46,232 bases of DNA, from positions 5,318-51,549 of the forward strand of contig NZ_FUYK01000001.1 of assembly GCF_900167955.1 (NCBI RefSeq). The letters are read 5' to 3'. The position numbers were made by a program, and so were the translations under genes. This document shows positions 33,516 to 41,945 of this stretch, one piece after another (positions within the stretch are counted from its first letter, which is position 1; each line of letters starts with the position of its first letter). The stretch is from Candidatus Nitrosotalea bavarica (GTDB taxonomy: Archaea; Thermoproteota; Nitrososphaeria; Nitrososphaerales; Nitrosopumilaceae). The notes beneath the pieces were generated by a model. The model was not told where the DNA came from, did no database searches, and was given only the letters and a program-made list of their open reading frames with translations.

Positions 33516-34360
33516 GCTCAGGTTTATCAATTCTCTACGATACCATCCGGTGGGAAGAAAAAGCACTCTTTGATGCCGCAAAAGAAAAAGGCATTGATGC
33601 AAAGATGGTAGACTGTAAGAATCTGTCCATTAATTTAGATAAAAGTCCAGAAGACTATGGAACTGTAATACAAAGATGTGTTAGTTACTATCGTAGTCTT
33701 CATTCTACTGCAGCTCTTGAAGGAAAAGGAGTCAATGTAATTAATTCTTTGAACACTAGCATATTTGCAGGAAATAAATTATTTACTCACATGCTGTTAC
33801 TAAAAAAAGGAATACCTACACCATTTAGTGCAGTGGCGTTTTCACAAGAAGCCGCATTAGAACTTCTAGACAAGAAAGGATACCCAATGGTCATAAAACC
33901 AACTGTTGGTAGCTGGGGAAGAATGATTGCAATGCTAAAAGACAGAGAAGCTGCAGAGGCAATAATAGAAAGTAGAGAGACAATGTATCCAATTTATCAG
34001 GTATATTATTTGGAGGAATTTGTCAATAGGCCTCCTCGAGATATCAGAGCTATAGTTGTAGGAGACAAAGTTGTTGCTGCAATTTACAGATATTCTGGAG
34101 AAGCCCAATGGAAGACAAATATGGCACTTGGCGGCAGGGCAGAAGAGCTAAAAGTTACAAAAGAACTAGAGGATATTTGCATCAAGGCAAAAGAGGCAGT
34201 TTATGGACAGATTGTAGGAGTGGATCTTATGGAAAGTAAGGAAAATGGCCTTGTTGTTCACGAAGTTAACAATACAACGGAATACAAAAATACTGTCAGA
34301 GTTACTGGCGTAAATATACCAGCAATGATGATTGATTACGTAATACAGTTGAGAAAATAG
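33512..34360 (+). CDS. lysX: LysW-alpha-aminoadipate ligase LysX (second ligase copy)
   Basis: A 282-residue ATP-grasp enzyme similar along its length to the first ligase (YPMVIKPTVGSWGRMIAML; FVNRPPRDIRAIVVGDKVVA; HEVNNTTEYKN). The C-terminal KNTVRVTGVNIP resembles the bacterial LysX I remember, and its neighbours are homocitrate synthase and LysK, so alpha-aminoadipate is the likely substrate. It starts at a GTG overlapping the lysW stop. Its assigned carrier lacks the terminal Glu. Confidence 0.85.
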   Translation: MSSGLSILYDTIRWEEKALFDAAKEKGIDAKMVDCKNLSINLDKSPEDYGTVIQRCVSYYRSLHSTAALEGKGVNVINSLNTSIFAGNKLFTHMLLLKKGIPTPFSAVAFSQEAALELLDKKGYPMVIKPTVGSWGRMIAMLKDREAAEAIIESRETMYPIYQVYYLEEFVNRPPRDIRAIVVGDKVVAAIYRYSGEAQWKTNMALGGRAEELKVTKELEDICIKAKEAVYGQIVGVDLMESKENGLVVHEVNNTTEYKNTVRVTGVNIPAMMIDYVIQLRK

Positions 34361-34362
34361 AA

Positions 34363-35505
34363 TTGGACTCTTCGATTATAAACACACCAAGATATGCAGT
34401 AAAGACGCTAGAGAAGGCTCTAAGGCTCTATACACCATCTCTTGCAGAAAAACCACTTGCAGAGTTTTTAGCAGACAAGTGTGATGATTTTGGGTTTGAA
34501 GATGTTCGCATAGACGATGTAGGAAATCTAATTGCCACCAAAGGTTCTGGCTATCCAAGGATAATGCTATGTGGGCATATGGATACTGTCCCAGGAAAAA
34601 TAAAGGTAAGAAGTGAAAATGGATTTATCTATGGAAGAGGTGCATCGGATGCCAAGGCACCATTAATTGCAATGCTTCTTGCAACATCTTCCGTTCAACC
34701 TGAGAACAATGGAACAATAACATTTGCAGCAGTGGTAGACGAAGAAGGAAATGCAACAGGAATCAAGAGCCTAGTAAAACAAAAACCAGCCATAGATTAC
34801 GCAGTATTTGGAGAACCAAGTGGAATTAAAAATATTACAATTGCATACAAGGGAAGAATTGCAATAAACTTGAGAGTAAATGTAGGAGATAGTGCGCATG
34901 CCAGTGCACCATGGCTTGCAAAAAATGCAATCGAAGAGTCATATATCTTTACAGCCGCACTAAAGAAATCATTAGAAGAAAATCAAGAAGGCCTGGCAAA
35001 GAGCATGATGCTTACTTCATCTCTGACTGAAATTAAAGGAGGTACTAGTCACAATGTAACACCATTAGAATGCGATGCAATAATGGATATCAGAATTCCT
35101 GTAAACATGAATTGCAAAATGGTGGGAGAAAGAATTGCAACTACAGTTCAAGATATAGCAAAAAAACAAGGAGTCAATGCATTTTATTCTGTAATAGATG
35201 AGACAGAGCCATTTGAGGCACCACACAACTCTCCACTTGTTAGAGCATTAACACTTGGAATTATGGATGTAGAAAAAGCAAGGCCACAATTAATTCGAAA
35301 GACAGGCACGGGAGACATGAATATCATAGGAAATTCACTAAACATTCCAGTTGTTACATATGGTCCAGGAGATCCTCATGCATCACATACAATTGATGAA
35401 AGAGTATCAACTGATGAATTTCTAAGAAGTGTTGAGGTCTTCAAGAGGATGCTATCCCATCTGAAAAGATTGCACGAGTTCAAAAGTTCTCCTGCTAAAT
35501 CCTAA
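34363..35505 (+). CDS. lysK: LysW-lysine/ornithine hydrolase (LysK, M20 family)
   Basis: A 380-residue zinc amidohydrolase: metal-site CGHMDT (His72, Asp74), GRGASDAKAP (Asp96), VDEEGNATG (Glu127/128), and late GTGDMN and GDPHASHTIDE segments. It releases lysine, and probably ornithine, from the carrier by cleaving the isopeptide bond. The start is TTG, 2 bases after lysX. It is the last gene of the cluster. Confidence 0.9.
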   Translation: MDSSIINTPRYAVKTLEKALRLYTPSLAEKPLAEFLADKCDDFGFEDVRIDDVGNLIATKGSGYPRIMLCGHMDTVPGKIKVRSENGFIYGRGASDAKAPLIAMLLATSSVQPENNGTITFAAVVDEEGNATGIKSLVKQKPAIDYAVFGEPSGIKNITIAYKGRIAINLRVNVGDSAHASAPWLAKNAIEESYIFTAALKKSLEENQEGLAKSMMLTSSLTEIKGGTSHNVTPLECDAIMDIRIPVNMNCKMVGERIATTVQDIAKKQGVNAFYSVIDETEPFEAPHNSPLVRALTLGIMDVEKARPQLIRKTGTGDMNIIGNSLNIPVVTYGPGDPHASHTIDERVSTDEFLRSVEVFKRMLSHLKRLHEFKSSPAKS

Positions 35506-35544
35506 AACGAAGCTCAAAATATAGAGCGATTGGAGTTTTGTTTT

Positions 35545-36582
35545 ATGTTATGGTTTGTAGGGCTAGGCATTTCAGGACTAGACGGTATTAGTGCAAATGC
35601 AATACAGGTTTTAAAAAAGGCAGACATGACATACTTTGAAATTTTTACAAGCCCAATCGGAAAATCCGAGTTGTTAAAAATAAAAAAACTAGTCAGAGGA
35701 AAATTGACTATAGCTCCAAGATGGATGGTCGAAGATGGCAAAGCTATTTTGTCACTTGCTAAAAAGAAAAATGTTGTACTGCTTGCATATGGGGATCCGT
35801 ACGTGGCAACAACTCACCTAGAGTTAAGAACAAGAGCAGAGAATGAAAAGATCAAGACAAAGACAATTCATGGAGCATCTGCAATTACATCCCTAATAGG
35901 AGAATGCGGACTGCATCATTACAAGGTTGGAAGACCTGTGACCATAATGAGAGAATTACCATCATTAAGTACTGTATACTATACAATTTATGAAAACTTG
36001 GTAAGGGGAAGTCACAGTTTATTGATTTTAGAATATGACAATAGTTCTAATTTCTTTTTAGATCCAAAAGATGCATTGACTAGTTTGCTCAATACAGAAA
36101 ACGGCGAGAGACGAAATGTAATTGACGAGTCTACATTTGCCATAGTTGCGTCAAGAATTGGCGCAAAGAATCAGGGCATAATATCTGGAAAATTATCTAC
36201 GCTTTTGAAGACAGACTTTGGCAAACCACCACATACCATCATAATTCCTGGAAGACTACACTTTACAGAGCAAGATGCAATCAAGATATTTTCCAAGTGT
36301 TTGGACGAGCCATTTGATAATTCATCAAAGATTCAAAAGATATCAGACCAGATGCTATCAAAATATATCCCAAAAGCAAGAAAGGCACTTGAACAAGTTG
36401 TAAGTATATTCAAAGATGACCCAAGTCTCAAATCAGTAATAGAAAATTCCCAGCTATACATTGATGATGCTGAAAAATTCCAAAAGGAAGGAAAGGAGGA
36501 ACTTGCAGTGCTAAGTATAGGATACGCCGAAGGCCTAATGGATGCACTACGCCTCTCAAAAGGAATAGATCCCTGGGCATAG
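35545..36582 (+). CDS. dphB: Diphthine synthase DphB fused to a C-terminal DUF357-like domain
   Basis: About 345 residues from the ATG at 35545, which gives the family N-terminus MLWFVGLGISG. Residues 1-265 are the AdoMet methyltransferase that makes diphthine on elongation factor 2 (YGDPYVATTHLELR, TIHGASAITS). The last 80 residues (YIPKARKALEQVVSIF; LYIDDAEKFQKEGKEELAVL; YAEGLMDALR) match my memory of DUF357, usually a separate small archaeal protein. DphB alone is about 260-285 residues. The next gene is a nucleotidyltransferase of the type DUF357 often accompanies. Confidence 0.85.
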   Translation: MLWFVGLGISGLDGISANAIQVLKKADMTYFEIFTSPIGKSELLKIKKLVRGKLTIAPRWMVEDGKAILSLAKKKNVVLLAYGDPYVATTHLELRTRAENEKIKTKTIHGASAITSLIGECGLHHYKVGRPVTIMRELPSLSTVYYTIYENLVRGSHSLLILEYDNSSNFFLDPKDALTSLLNTENGERRNVIDESTFAIVASRIGAKNQGIISGKLSTLLKTDFGKPPHTIIIPGRLHFTEQDAIKIFSKCLDEPFDNSSKIQKISDQMLSKYIPKARKALEQVVSIFKDDPSLKSVIENSQLYIDDAEKFQKEGKEELAVLSIGYAEGLMDALRLSKGIDPWA

Positions 36583-36620
36583 AGTTTATAGATAAATCAA
36601 ATTGTAATAGTTTCGCTTTA

Positions 36621-37247
36621 GTGATAGATTTGGACGCATTTGATAAAGAAATAATCGCAGCCTTTTTTGTGGCAGCACTTTCAGGTGAGATTGCTATTGA
36701 TATTATACGAAAAAAACTTGCTCTCAATCCAGAATATATCGAAGAGCGAATCAGGGATCTTGTTGAGAAGGGGTTTATTGAAAATAACAAAAAAAACCTC
36801 ACTGAACTTGGAAGAAATGCATTACGAGTTGTTCTAGCAGGAGGAGTTTTTGATATAATTCATCCAGGACATATCCACACCCTCAAGGCAGCAAAAGATC
36901 TTGGCAATGTACTAGTTGTTGTAATTGCAACAGACAAGACAGCACAAAAAATGAAGAATAGGATTCCGCTACACAACATGGAGCTTCGCAAAGATTTGGT
37001 CAGATCACTTGTAATGGTAGACTATGCGGTAGTTGGATACGAAGGCGACATTTTCAAGTCAGTTGAGATAATCAAGCCAAATACCATTGCGCTAGGATAT
37101 GATCAAGTGCATCAAGAGAAATTTATCGTAGATGGTTGCAAAAAAATAGGAATCAATGTATCAATTGCAAGATTACAATCACCAATACCAGATATCAAGA
37201 GTTCTAAAATAGAAAATGATTATGGCAAGTCAATTTATGGAATTTAA
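36621..37247 (+). CDS. RibL-like FAD synthetase / cytidylyltransferase with N-terminal HTH
   Basis: 208 residues. The first 65 form a winged-helix-like segment (EERIRDLVEKGFIENNKK). Then comes a nucleotidyltransferase: AGGVFDIIHPGHIHTLKAAK with the HxGH motif, and SSKIENDYG near the end. Archaeal RibL attaches AMP from ATP to FMN to make FAD. The convergent gene is riboflavin kinase, which would supply FMN. The glycerol-phosphate cytidylyltransferase family is the alternative. Starts with GTG. Confidence 0.82.
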   Translation: MIDLDAFDKEIIAAFFVAALSGEIAIDIIRKKLALNPEYIEERIRDLVEKGFIENNKKNLTELGRNALRVVLAGGVFDIIHPGHIHTLKAAKDLGNVLVVVIATDKTAQKMKNRIPLHNMELRKDLVRSLVMVDYAVVGYEGDIFKSVEIIKPNTIALGYDQVHQEKFIVDGCKKIGINVSIARLQSPIPDIKSSKIENDYGKSIYGI

Positions 37248-37939
37248 TCTCGATTAGATTTTATCCGTACTGGAACTTTAATTGATATTTTGGAACCAGT
37301 AGAAAGTTTTGTTACCTTTTTGATATTCTCTTTTGAGATCAACTCAATTATAGAATCATCGTGGTGAGTGCGCTCCAAGAGAATCAGTGCTGCATCAATA
37401 TTGTTAACTTTGGCAGGATAGCATTTTACCCAGCCATATGTTCTCTTTCCATCTGAGAAACCATCAACCATTATGGCGTCATACGCATCAAGAGAACGCT
37501 TAGCCTCGATTGATTCCTTGTCTTTTAGTTTTACGTTTAATGTCCCAGGAAATGGAACATATCCAAGCTTTGTCTTGAATTGTTTTGTATATCCTTTCAT
37601 TGACATGTAATATGCTCCCTCGCCCATGCCTGAGCTTATAGTTCCCTTAAATTCCAAATAGGCAGGAATTGATTCAAGGCTTGATTTTAGTATAGAAAAT
37701 ATTTTTAACATCTCGGCATGACCTTTGGTTGTTATTCTAACAGATACCTTTTGGCCACTACGCAATCTTTCCACATAGCCATTTGCCTCAAGATCCATGA
37801 GATGTTTTGATGCAGCTTGCTGTGATTTACGAATACTTTTTCCTAGAGAAGATGTAGTTATTGGGACAAAATTATATCGTGCGCCTTTGGTAAAAAGTTC
37901 TGCAAGAGTTAGAATGTGTTGAATCTTTAGTTCTGACAT
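37244..37939 (-). CDS. ribK: CTP-dependent riboflavin kinase RibK with N-terminal HTH
   Basis: 231 residues. An N-terminal winged helix (SLGKSIRKSQQAASKHLMDLE) may sense riboflavin or DNA. The C-terminal archaeal kinase domain (from about 95) has FKGTISSGMGEGAYYMSM, VPFPGTLNVKL and the acidic YDAIMVDGFSDGKRTYG region. It makes FMN using CTP. It overlaps the RibL-like gene by 4 bases tail to tail, so the two FAD-pathway genes sit side by side. Confidence 0.9.
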   Translation of the reverse strand: MSELKIQHILTLAELFTKGARYNFVPITTSSLGKSIRKSQQAASKHLMDLEANGYVERLRSGQKVSVRITTKGHAEMLKIFSILKSSLESIPAYLEFKGTISSGMGEGAYYMSMKGYTKQFKTKLGYVPFPGTLNVKLKDKESIEAKRSLDAYDAIMVDGFSDGKRTYGWVKCYPAKVNNIDAALILLERTHHDDSIIELISKENIKKVTKLSTGSKISIKVPVRIKSNRD

Positions 37940-37944
37940 TAATT

Positions 37945-39090
37945 TTATGCAACACCAAGCTCTGTAAATGTTTTGAGTATCAATCCATCAGTGGATTTTA
38001 GATTAGCCATTCGGTGGCCAATTAGATACCCAATTCCAGCTTGTTTTGCAGAGTCTACTAGTCTTTGTGTAATAATTCCGTCAAGTATTAGATATTTTAT
38101 TCCAGAACCTGCAGCAAGTTTTCCTACAACTTCACTTACTGGTACCTTGAAGACTTGGTTTGTACCATCATCAAGTGCAATTGCTTCCAGTGATTCATTG
38201 AGTTCTGAATAGATCTTTTTTACTAGATCAGCGATTGGTGCATCTTTTTCATCCTTGAGTGCAGGCTTTGCAGTCTCCTTTTTCATGTCTTCTGCAGTAT
38301 CTTTTAGAATTTCTGCAATCTGTATTGGAGTCAGTTCTTCAACCTCTACACCTTCTGGTGCTCTAAGTACAACATCTACGGTAACAAGAGATTTTAGCTC
38401 TTTTAGTATGAAACCGCCTGCTCTATCTCCATCAAGAAATGCAACTACCTTGGATTTAGAATCACAAAGCGATTTTATTGATTCGTCAATTCTTGCACCC
38501 TCTATTGCAAGTGCATTATCAAAACCGGCTCTTAGTAGATTTATCACATCTGCTCTACCCTCTACAAGAATTATCCATGGTGAATCAAACACTCCAGAAC
38601 CACATGCGAGTTTTTCTTTTCCAAATGCGGCAATCTTTCCTGCAGAGCCAATATCAGATACGTCCTTGAGCATCTCTTCACCTTCGCTTATTGTCTTTGT
38701 AGACCACTTTTGGACAATATCCTTTGCTCTATCTACAATCTCTTTTTTCTTGGCAGTTCTAACATCATCAATAGCATCCAATTTGAAATGAGCTTGGAAA
38801 GGACCTACTTTATCTATACTCTCAATAGCAGCTGCAATTAGTGCAGCAGTGTTGATATCAGTACTCATAGGAATCAAGGCATCTCCCTTTGTTTGAGTAG
38901 ACGATGCCGTAGTATTGACCTCTATTCGTCCTACCTTCGACATCTTCTGGAGTTCGTTTAGGTTCATCTCCGGGCCAAGCAGACCTTCTGTCTGGCCAAA
39001 AATTGCGCCTATGATATCTGCTTTTTCAACTAATCCGTCGACTTCGAAGCTGAGCTTAACATGATACTTGACAATTCCTGTGTATACCAA
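37945..39090 (-). CDS. dnaG: Archaeal DnaG-type primase (Toprim)
   Basis: 381 residues. It has an N-terminal DnaG_DnaB_bind-like region (KADIIGAIFGQTEGLLGPE) and a central Toprim fold with WIILVEGRADVINLLRAGF and FLDGDRAGGFILKEL, plus the archaeal C-terminal domain. In archaea DnaG associates with the exosome and has primase activity in vitro. The start appears to be TTG; no better ATG lies upstream. It is followed on the same strand by ribK, 5 bases later. Confidence 0.92.
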   Translation of the reverse strand: MVYTGIVKYHVKLSFEVDGLVEKADIIGAIFGQTEGLLGPEMNLNELQKMSKVGRIEVNTTASSTQTKGDALIPMSTDINTAALIAAAIESIDKVGPFQAHFKLDAIDDVRTAKKKEIVDRAKDIVQKWSTKTISEGEEMLKDVSDIGSAGKIAAFGKEKLACGSGVFDSPWIILVEGRADVINLLRAGFDNALAIEGARIDESIKSLCDSKSKVVAFLDGDRAGGFILKELKSLVTVDVVLRAPEGVEVEELTPIQIAEILKDTAEDMKKETAKPALKDEKDAPIADLVKKIYSELNESLEAIALDDGTNQVFKVPVSEVVGKLAAGSGIKYLILDGIITQRLVDSAKQAGIGYLIGHRMANLKSTDGLILKTFTELGVA

Positions 39091-39167
39091 TTCATTATCC
39101 TCTTAATTTTTGATCAATTATTTTTCTTAATAGTTCGATATAAGTGCTTATTCGTTTTTACCGTGGA

Positions 39168-39542
39168 TCACACCTCAATGGCATACATGAAGAGATCTTC
39201 TACATTCTTGATCCTCCCTTTGGTTACAATTGTCAGCTCTTTTCGGTATGAAAGATCTATTGTCATTCTGTGTTGGAGCTGAGAAATTATCCTCTTTGTA
39301 AGATACCTTCCTTTTCTATCAGAATCTAGCAATAATATCAAATTTTTGTACTTGGGCATACTATCTGCAAATTTTACTAGTCCCTTGAAGCTATGAAATT
39401 GGCAGATCTTTCCATCATATCCTAATTTTGTCAAGGCATCTTCATCTCGTTTTCCTTCAACAACTACAATGCTATTGTGAGCAGAATTGAGTGACTTGAT
39501 GAATCCTTGAACCTTGGATACATCCTCAACTTCGATCTTCAC
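39168..39542 (-). CDS. Small stand-alone Toprim-domain protein
   Basis: 124 residues with the Toprim acidic motifs: IVVVEGKRDEDAL (Glu29) and LLLDSDRKGRYL (Asp73, Asp75). It belongs to the archaeal small Toprim group (UPF0292-like), related to RNase M5 and primase Toprim cores, with a presumed nucleic-acid cleavage or binding role. It sits directly upstream of dnaG on the same strand, 77 bases away, so shared nucleic-acid function is possible. Starts with GTG. Confidence 0.82.
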   Translation of the reverse strand: MKIEVEDVSKVQGFIKSLNSAHNSIVVVEGKRDEDALTKLGYDGKICQFHSFKGLVKFADSMPKYKNLILLLDSDRKGRYLTKRIISQLQHRMTIDLSYRKELTIVTKGRIKNVEDLFMYAIEV

Positions 39543-39585
39543 AAACTTATTTACAAGGAATAGTATTAAGCAATTTTCAGATTAC

Positions 39586-40269
39586 ATGTTAAAATTTCTA
39601 GTGATTCAAAATACAAAGATCGAAGGTTTAGGAGTATTAGGAGAATTACTGAAAAAAGATGGCATTGATTTTAAGACAGTTCTTGCAAAGAGTGAAGAAA
39701 TACCAGACATCAAGCCAGATGCAATTATAATTTTAGGAGCGCCAGAGAGTGCAAATGATGATCTGCCATATCTGAAAAAAGAATTGGAATTGATTCGTAA
39801 ATCAGTTGAAAAAAACATTCCAGTGTTGGGCATATGTCTTGGGTCTCAGCTAATTGCAAAAGCATTTGGAGCCAAAGTATACAAGGGACCAAAAAAAGAG
39901 ATTGGATTTTACAATGATATTGAATTTGATGCTGGTTCCAAGTTATTTAATGGAATAAAAAGTCCTGCAACAGTATTTCATTGGCATGGAGACACTTTTG
40001 ATCTGCCTAAAAATGCCATCAGATTGGCTCATTCAAAGGACTATCAGAATCAGGCAATAAAGATTGGAAGTGCAATTGGAGTCCAGTTTCATCTCGAAGT
40101 AGACGAGCCCACAATAAAATTGTGGATAGAAAAATCAAGAAAAGAACTTGATAATACTCCATACATAGACCCGATTCTAATTGAAAAGCAGATACCCCAA
40201 CATATCAAGACAGTTAGAAACAATCTTGAAATATTTTACAAAAACTTCAAGTCAGAGTTTAATCTTTGA
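39586..40269 (+). CDS. Class I glutamine amidotransferase-like protein
   Basis: About 227 residues from the ATG at 39586; the frame extends to 39514 but would overlap the Toprim gene. The triad is visible: Cys84 in LGICLGSQLIA, His169 and Glu171 in GVQFHLEVDEPT. FHWHGDTFDLP matches the GMP synthase-like GATase subgroup. No synthetase partner is adjacent, so the acceptor of the ammonia, or a peptidase-like role, is unknown. Confidence 0.85.
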   Translation: MLKFLVIQNTKIEGLGVLGELLKKDGIDFKTVLAKSEEIPDIKPDAIIILGAPESANDDLPYLKKELELIRKSVEKNIPVLGICLGSQLIAKAFGAKVYKGPKKEIGFYNDIEFDAGSKLFNGIKSPATVFHWHGDTFDLPKNAIRLAHSKDYQNQAIKIGSAIGVQFHLEVDEPTIKLWIEKSRKELDNTPYIDPILIEKQIPQHIKTVRNNLEIFYKNFKSEFNL

Positions 40270-40277
40270 GTGTCAAA

Positions 40278-40583
40278 TTATTTTAATTTGTTAATCTTCT
40301 GCCAGTAAAATGCCAATGCACCAAAAATAACAACTAATCCTACACTCATTAACACATATCCTCTAGTATTGTCATAATTGCTAAGTTGTTTAAAGAATTG
40401 ATATGTTTCCCCCTGTTTATCCAAGGCATCTAAACTCAATCCCGTGGAAAAATTTACAAGAGTTATTCCCATGCCAATTATAATAGAACCTGCAGTAACA
40501 AATACTGTAAAAAGCAACCCGTAATGTGTTAACTTTTTGTGAAAATTATGATCGTCGTCCAATTCAAACAAGATAATGATCAA
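40278..40583 (-). CDS. Small two-helix membrane protein, unknown function
   Basis: 101 residues with helices YGLLFTVFVTAGSIIIGMGI and GYVLMSVGLVVIFGALAFYW separated by a polar loop of about 30 residues, and a basic C-terminus. The start is probably TTG; later TTG codons are possible. The family is not recognised. Confidence 0.6.
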   Translation of the reverse strand: MIIILFELDDDHNFHKKLTHYGLLFTVFVTAGSIIIGMGITLVNFSTGLSLDALDKQGETYQFFKQLSNYDNTRGYVLMSVGLVVIFGALAFYWQKINKLK

Positions 40584-40627
40584 TGAATTTAAAGACTTTC
40601 CAACAGATCTTGCCAGTTTGAATGTAA

Positions 40628-40714
40628 TTATCCAAAATTAAAATACTTTAATGCACTTACAAAGTCATCGTCAGATATTTTTCCATTAGACCATGCTGAT
40701 GCACTTGTCTTGAT
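40628..40714 (-). pseudogene. Severed WIK/WSNG-type domain following an in-frame TGA
   Basis: Continuing the frame of the upstream surface protein past its TGA gives 28 codons (IKTSASAWSNGKISDDDF, then VSALKYF) and a TAA. This is the canonical lineage-specific domain (W-IK..A..WSNGKISDDDFV.AL.YL) except that the leading Trp is replaced by the TGA itself. A TGG-to-TGA change would convert one protein into this arrangement. Confidence 0.65.
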
Positions 40715-41896
40715 TCATGAAAGCAACGACTGTGATGAAGTTGCAGGGGAGTTATAGTATGGAACCTTGAGTATTCCTTGTTGAATCAAGTATTGAACTG
40801 ATTGTGAAAATTCAGAATCCGTAATCAGACCATCAGACCATTTTTTTGCAGTGCCTTTGAACCAAGTAGGAATATGATTAGTAGGTTGTGTTTGTCCAGG
40901 AGAATTTATCACAATACTGGACTCTGCTTTTGAGCCAAAAATTTCTAATACCACTTTATACTTGCCAGGCTTCCACAGTCCTCCCTGAGTATTTACATTA
41001 AAAGAAAAAGTATCTATTGTTCCAAAAGTTGAACTATCTTTTTTTATTGCTTGCCCTGCAGAATTTATGATAGTACTACTCAAAACTTGAGCAGGTGCGT
41101 ACATCATATCAGGTAAGACATGTCCAGATATCTGGATTGGGTCACCATACCGGTATACAGATTTGTCTGTTGTAAAAAATATCAATCCATTGTTGGACAA
41201 GGGGAATTGTGCAACATTGCATTTTCCTGAGAGACTGATTTGTCCGTTTGCCAAATGGTTTACTCCTACATTTAACATCTGGTTGTTCTGAACTAGATTT
41301 GCCACAGTCCACAAAGGAATTCCGTTTCCATGACGTGGCGGATCGTATATCGTAATATCATACGTATCATTATTTGTACAGGTAAAGGAATATTGTGCTG
41401 CAGTAATACCGCTAATTGATGTCGAGTTTGACGACGTCTGAATGTCTGCCTTCCATGGGACGTTGGTATAAATCAACAAAGTTGCCTTGTCTGAATTTGT
41501 TATATCAGTAGAGATAGTTGGTCCCACAGAAAAATCTAGTTTTATTATGCTAGTACCATCACTTAGTTGAACTTGATATTTCCCATAGCTGTACTTTGTA
41601 ATATCAAACGCATAAGTTGTTTTTCCATTTGGTCCTATTGTTATCGTATCAGAAATTTTCTGTAGTAGTGAACTATCCAGAACTTTGATACTTAGAACTT
41701 TGCCTTCTGGTCCAGATATGACAATCCTTGAGAAATCAGTATTTTGAGAATTTATCTTATCAAATGTTGCGCTAAAATCTGCTCCTGCACAAAGACTTGT
41801 ACCTCCAGGACCTGTGCTGCATATTGCAGATACAGTTACAATACTTGGAGAAATGATTAGCGATAGTATCATTAAGAAAATCAGGAAAGTTTTCAA
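40715..41896 (-). CDS. Secreted protein with beta domains and WFK-type C-terminal domain, probably truncated
   Basis: 393 residues with a signal peptide (TFLIFLMILSLIISPSIVTV), three beta-sandwich-like regions (a KDSSTFGTIDTFSFNVNTQG-type macroglobulin-like segment near residue 300), and IPTWFKGTAKKWSDGLITD plus FSQSVQYLIQQGIL near the end. The same domain recurs at the end of the protein at 9644-10273. It stops at a TGA beyond which the frame encodes a second copy of the domain. Starts with TTG. Confidence 0.75.
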   Translation of the reverse strand: MKTFLIFLMILSLIISPSIVTVSAICSTGPGGTSLCAGADFSATFDKINSQNTDFSRIVISGPEGKVLSIKVLDSSLLQKISDTITIGPNGKTTYAFDITKYSYGKYQVQLSDGTSIIKLDFSVGPTISTDITNSDKATLLIYTNVPWKADIQTSSNSTSISGITAAQYSFTCTNNDTYDITIYDPPRHGNGIPLWTVANLVQNNQMLNVGVNHLANGQISLSGKCNVAQFPLSNNGLIFFTTDKSVYRYGDPIQISGHVLPDMMYAPAQVLSSTIINSAGQAIKKDSSTFGTIDTFSFNVNTQGGLWKPGKYKVVLEIFGSKAESSIVINSPGQTQPTNHIPTWFKGTAKKWSDGLITDSEFSQSVQYLIQQGILKVPYYNSPATSSQSLLS

Positions 41897-41945
41897 TGCA
41901 TCATATGGTCAATCACTTGTAAAAAGTTTTGTTACGATTAGATAA

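Noticed and set aside
38255-38791. A 178-codon Ser-rich open frame opposite dnaG.
   Set aside because: It is the complement of a Glu/Asp/Lys-rich coding region, which yields Ser/Phe-rich frames by composition alone.
40715-40717. Selenocysteine or programmed readthrough at the TGA of the surface protein.
   Set aside because: The expected residue is Trp, not Cys/Sec, and no SECIS-like hairpin was noticed; nonsense mutation or sequence error is simpler.
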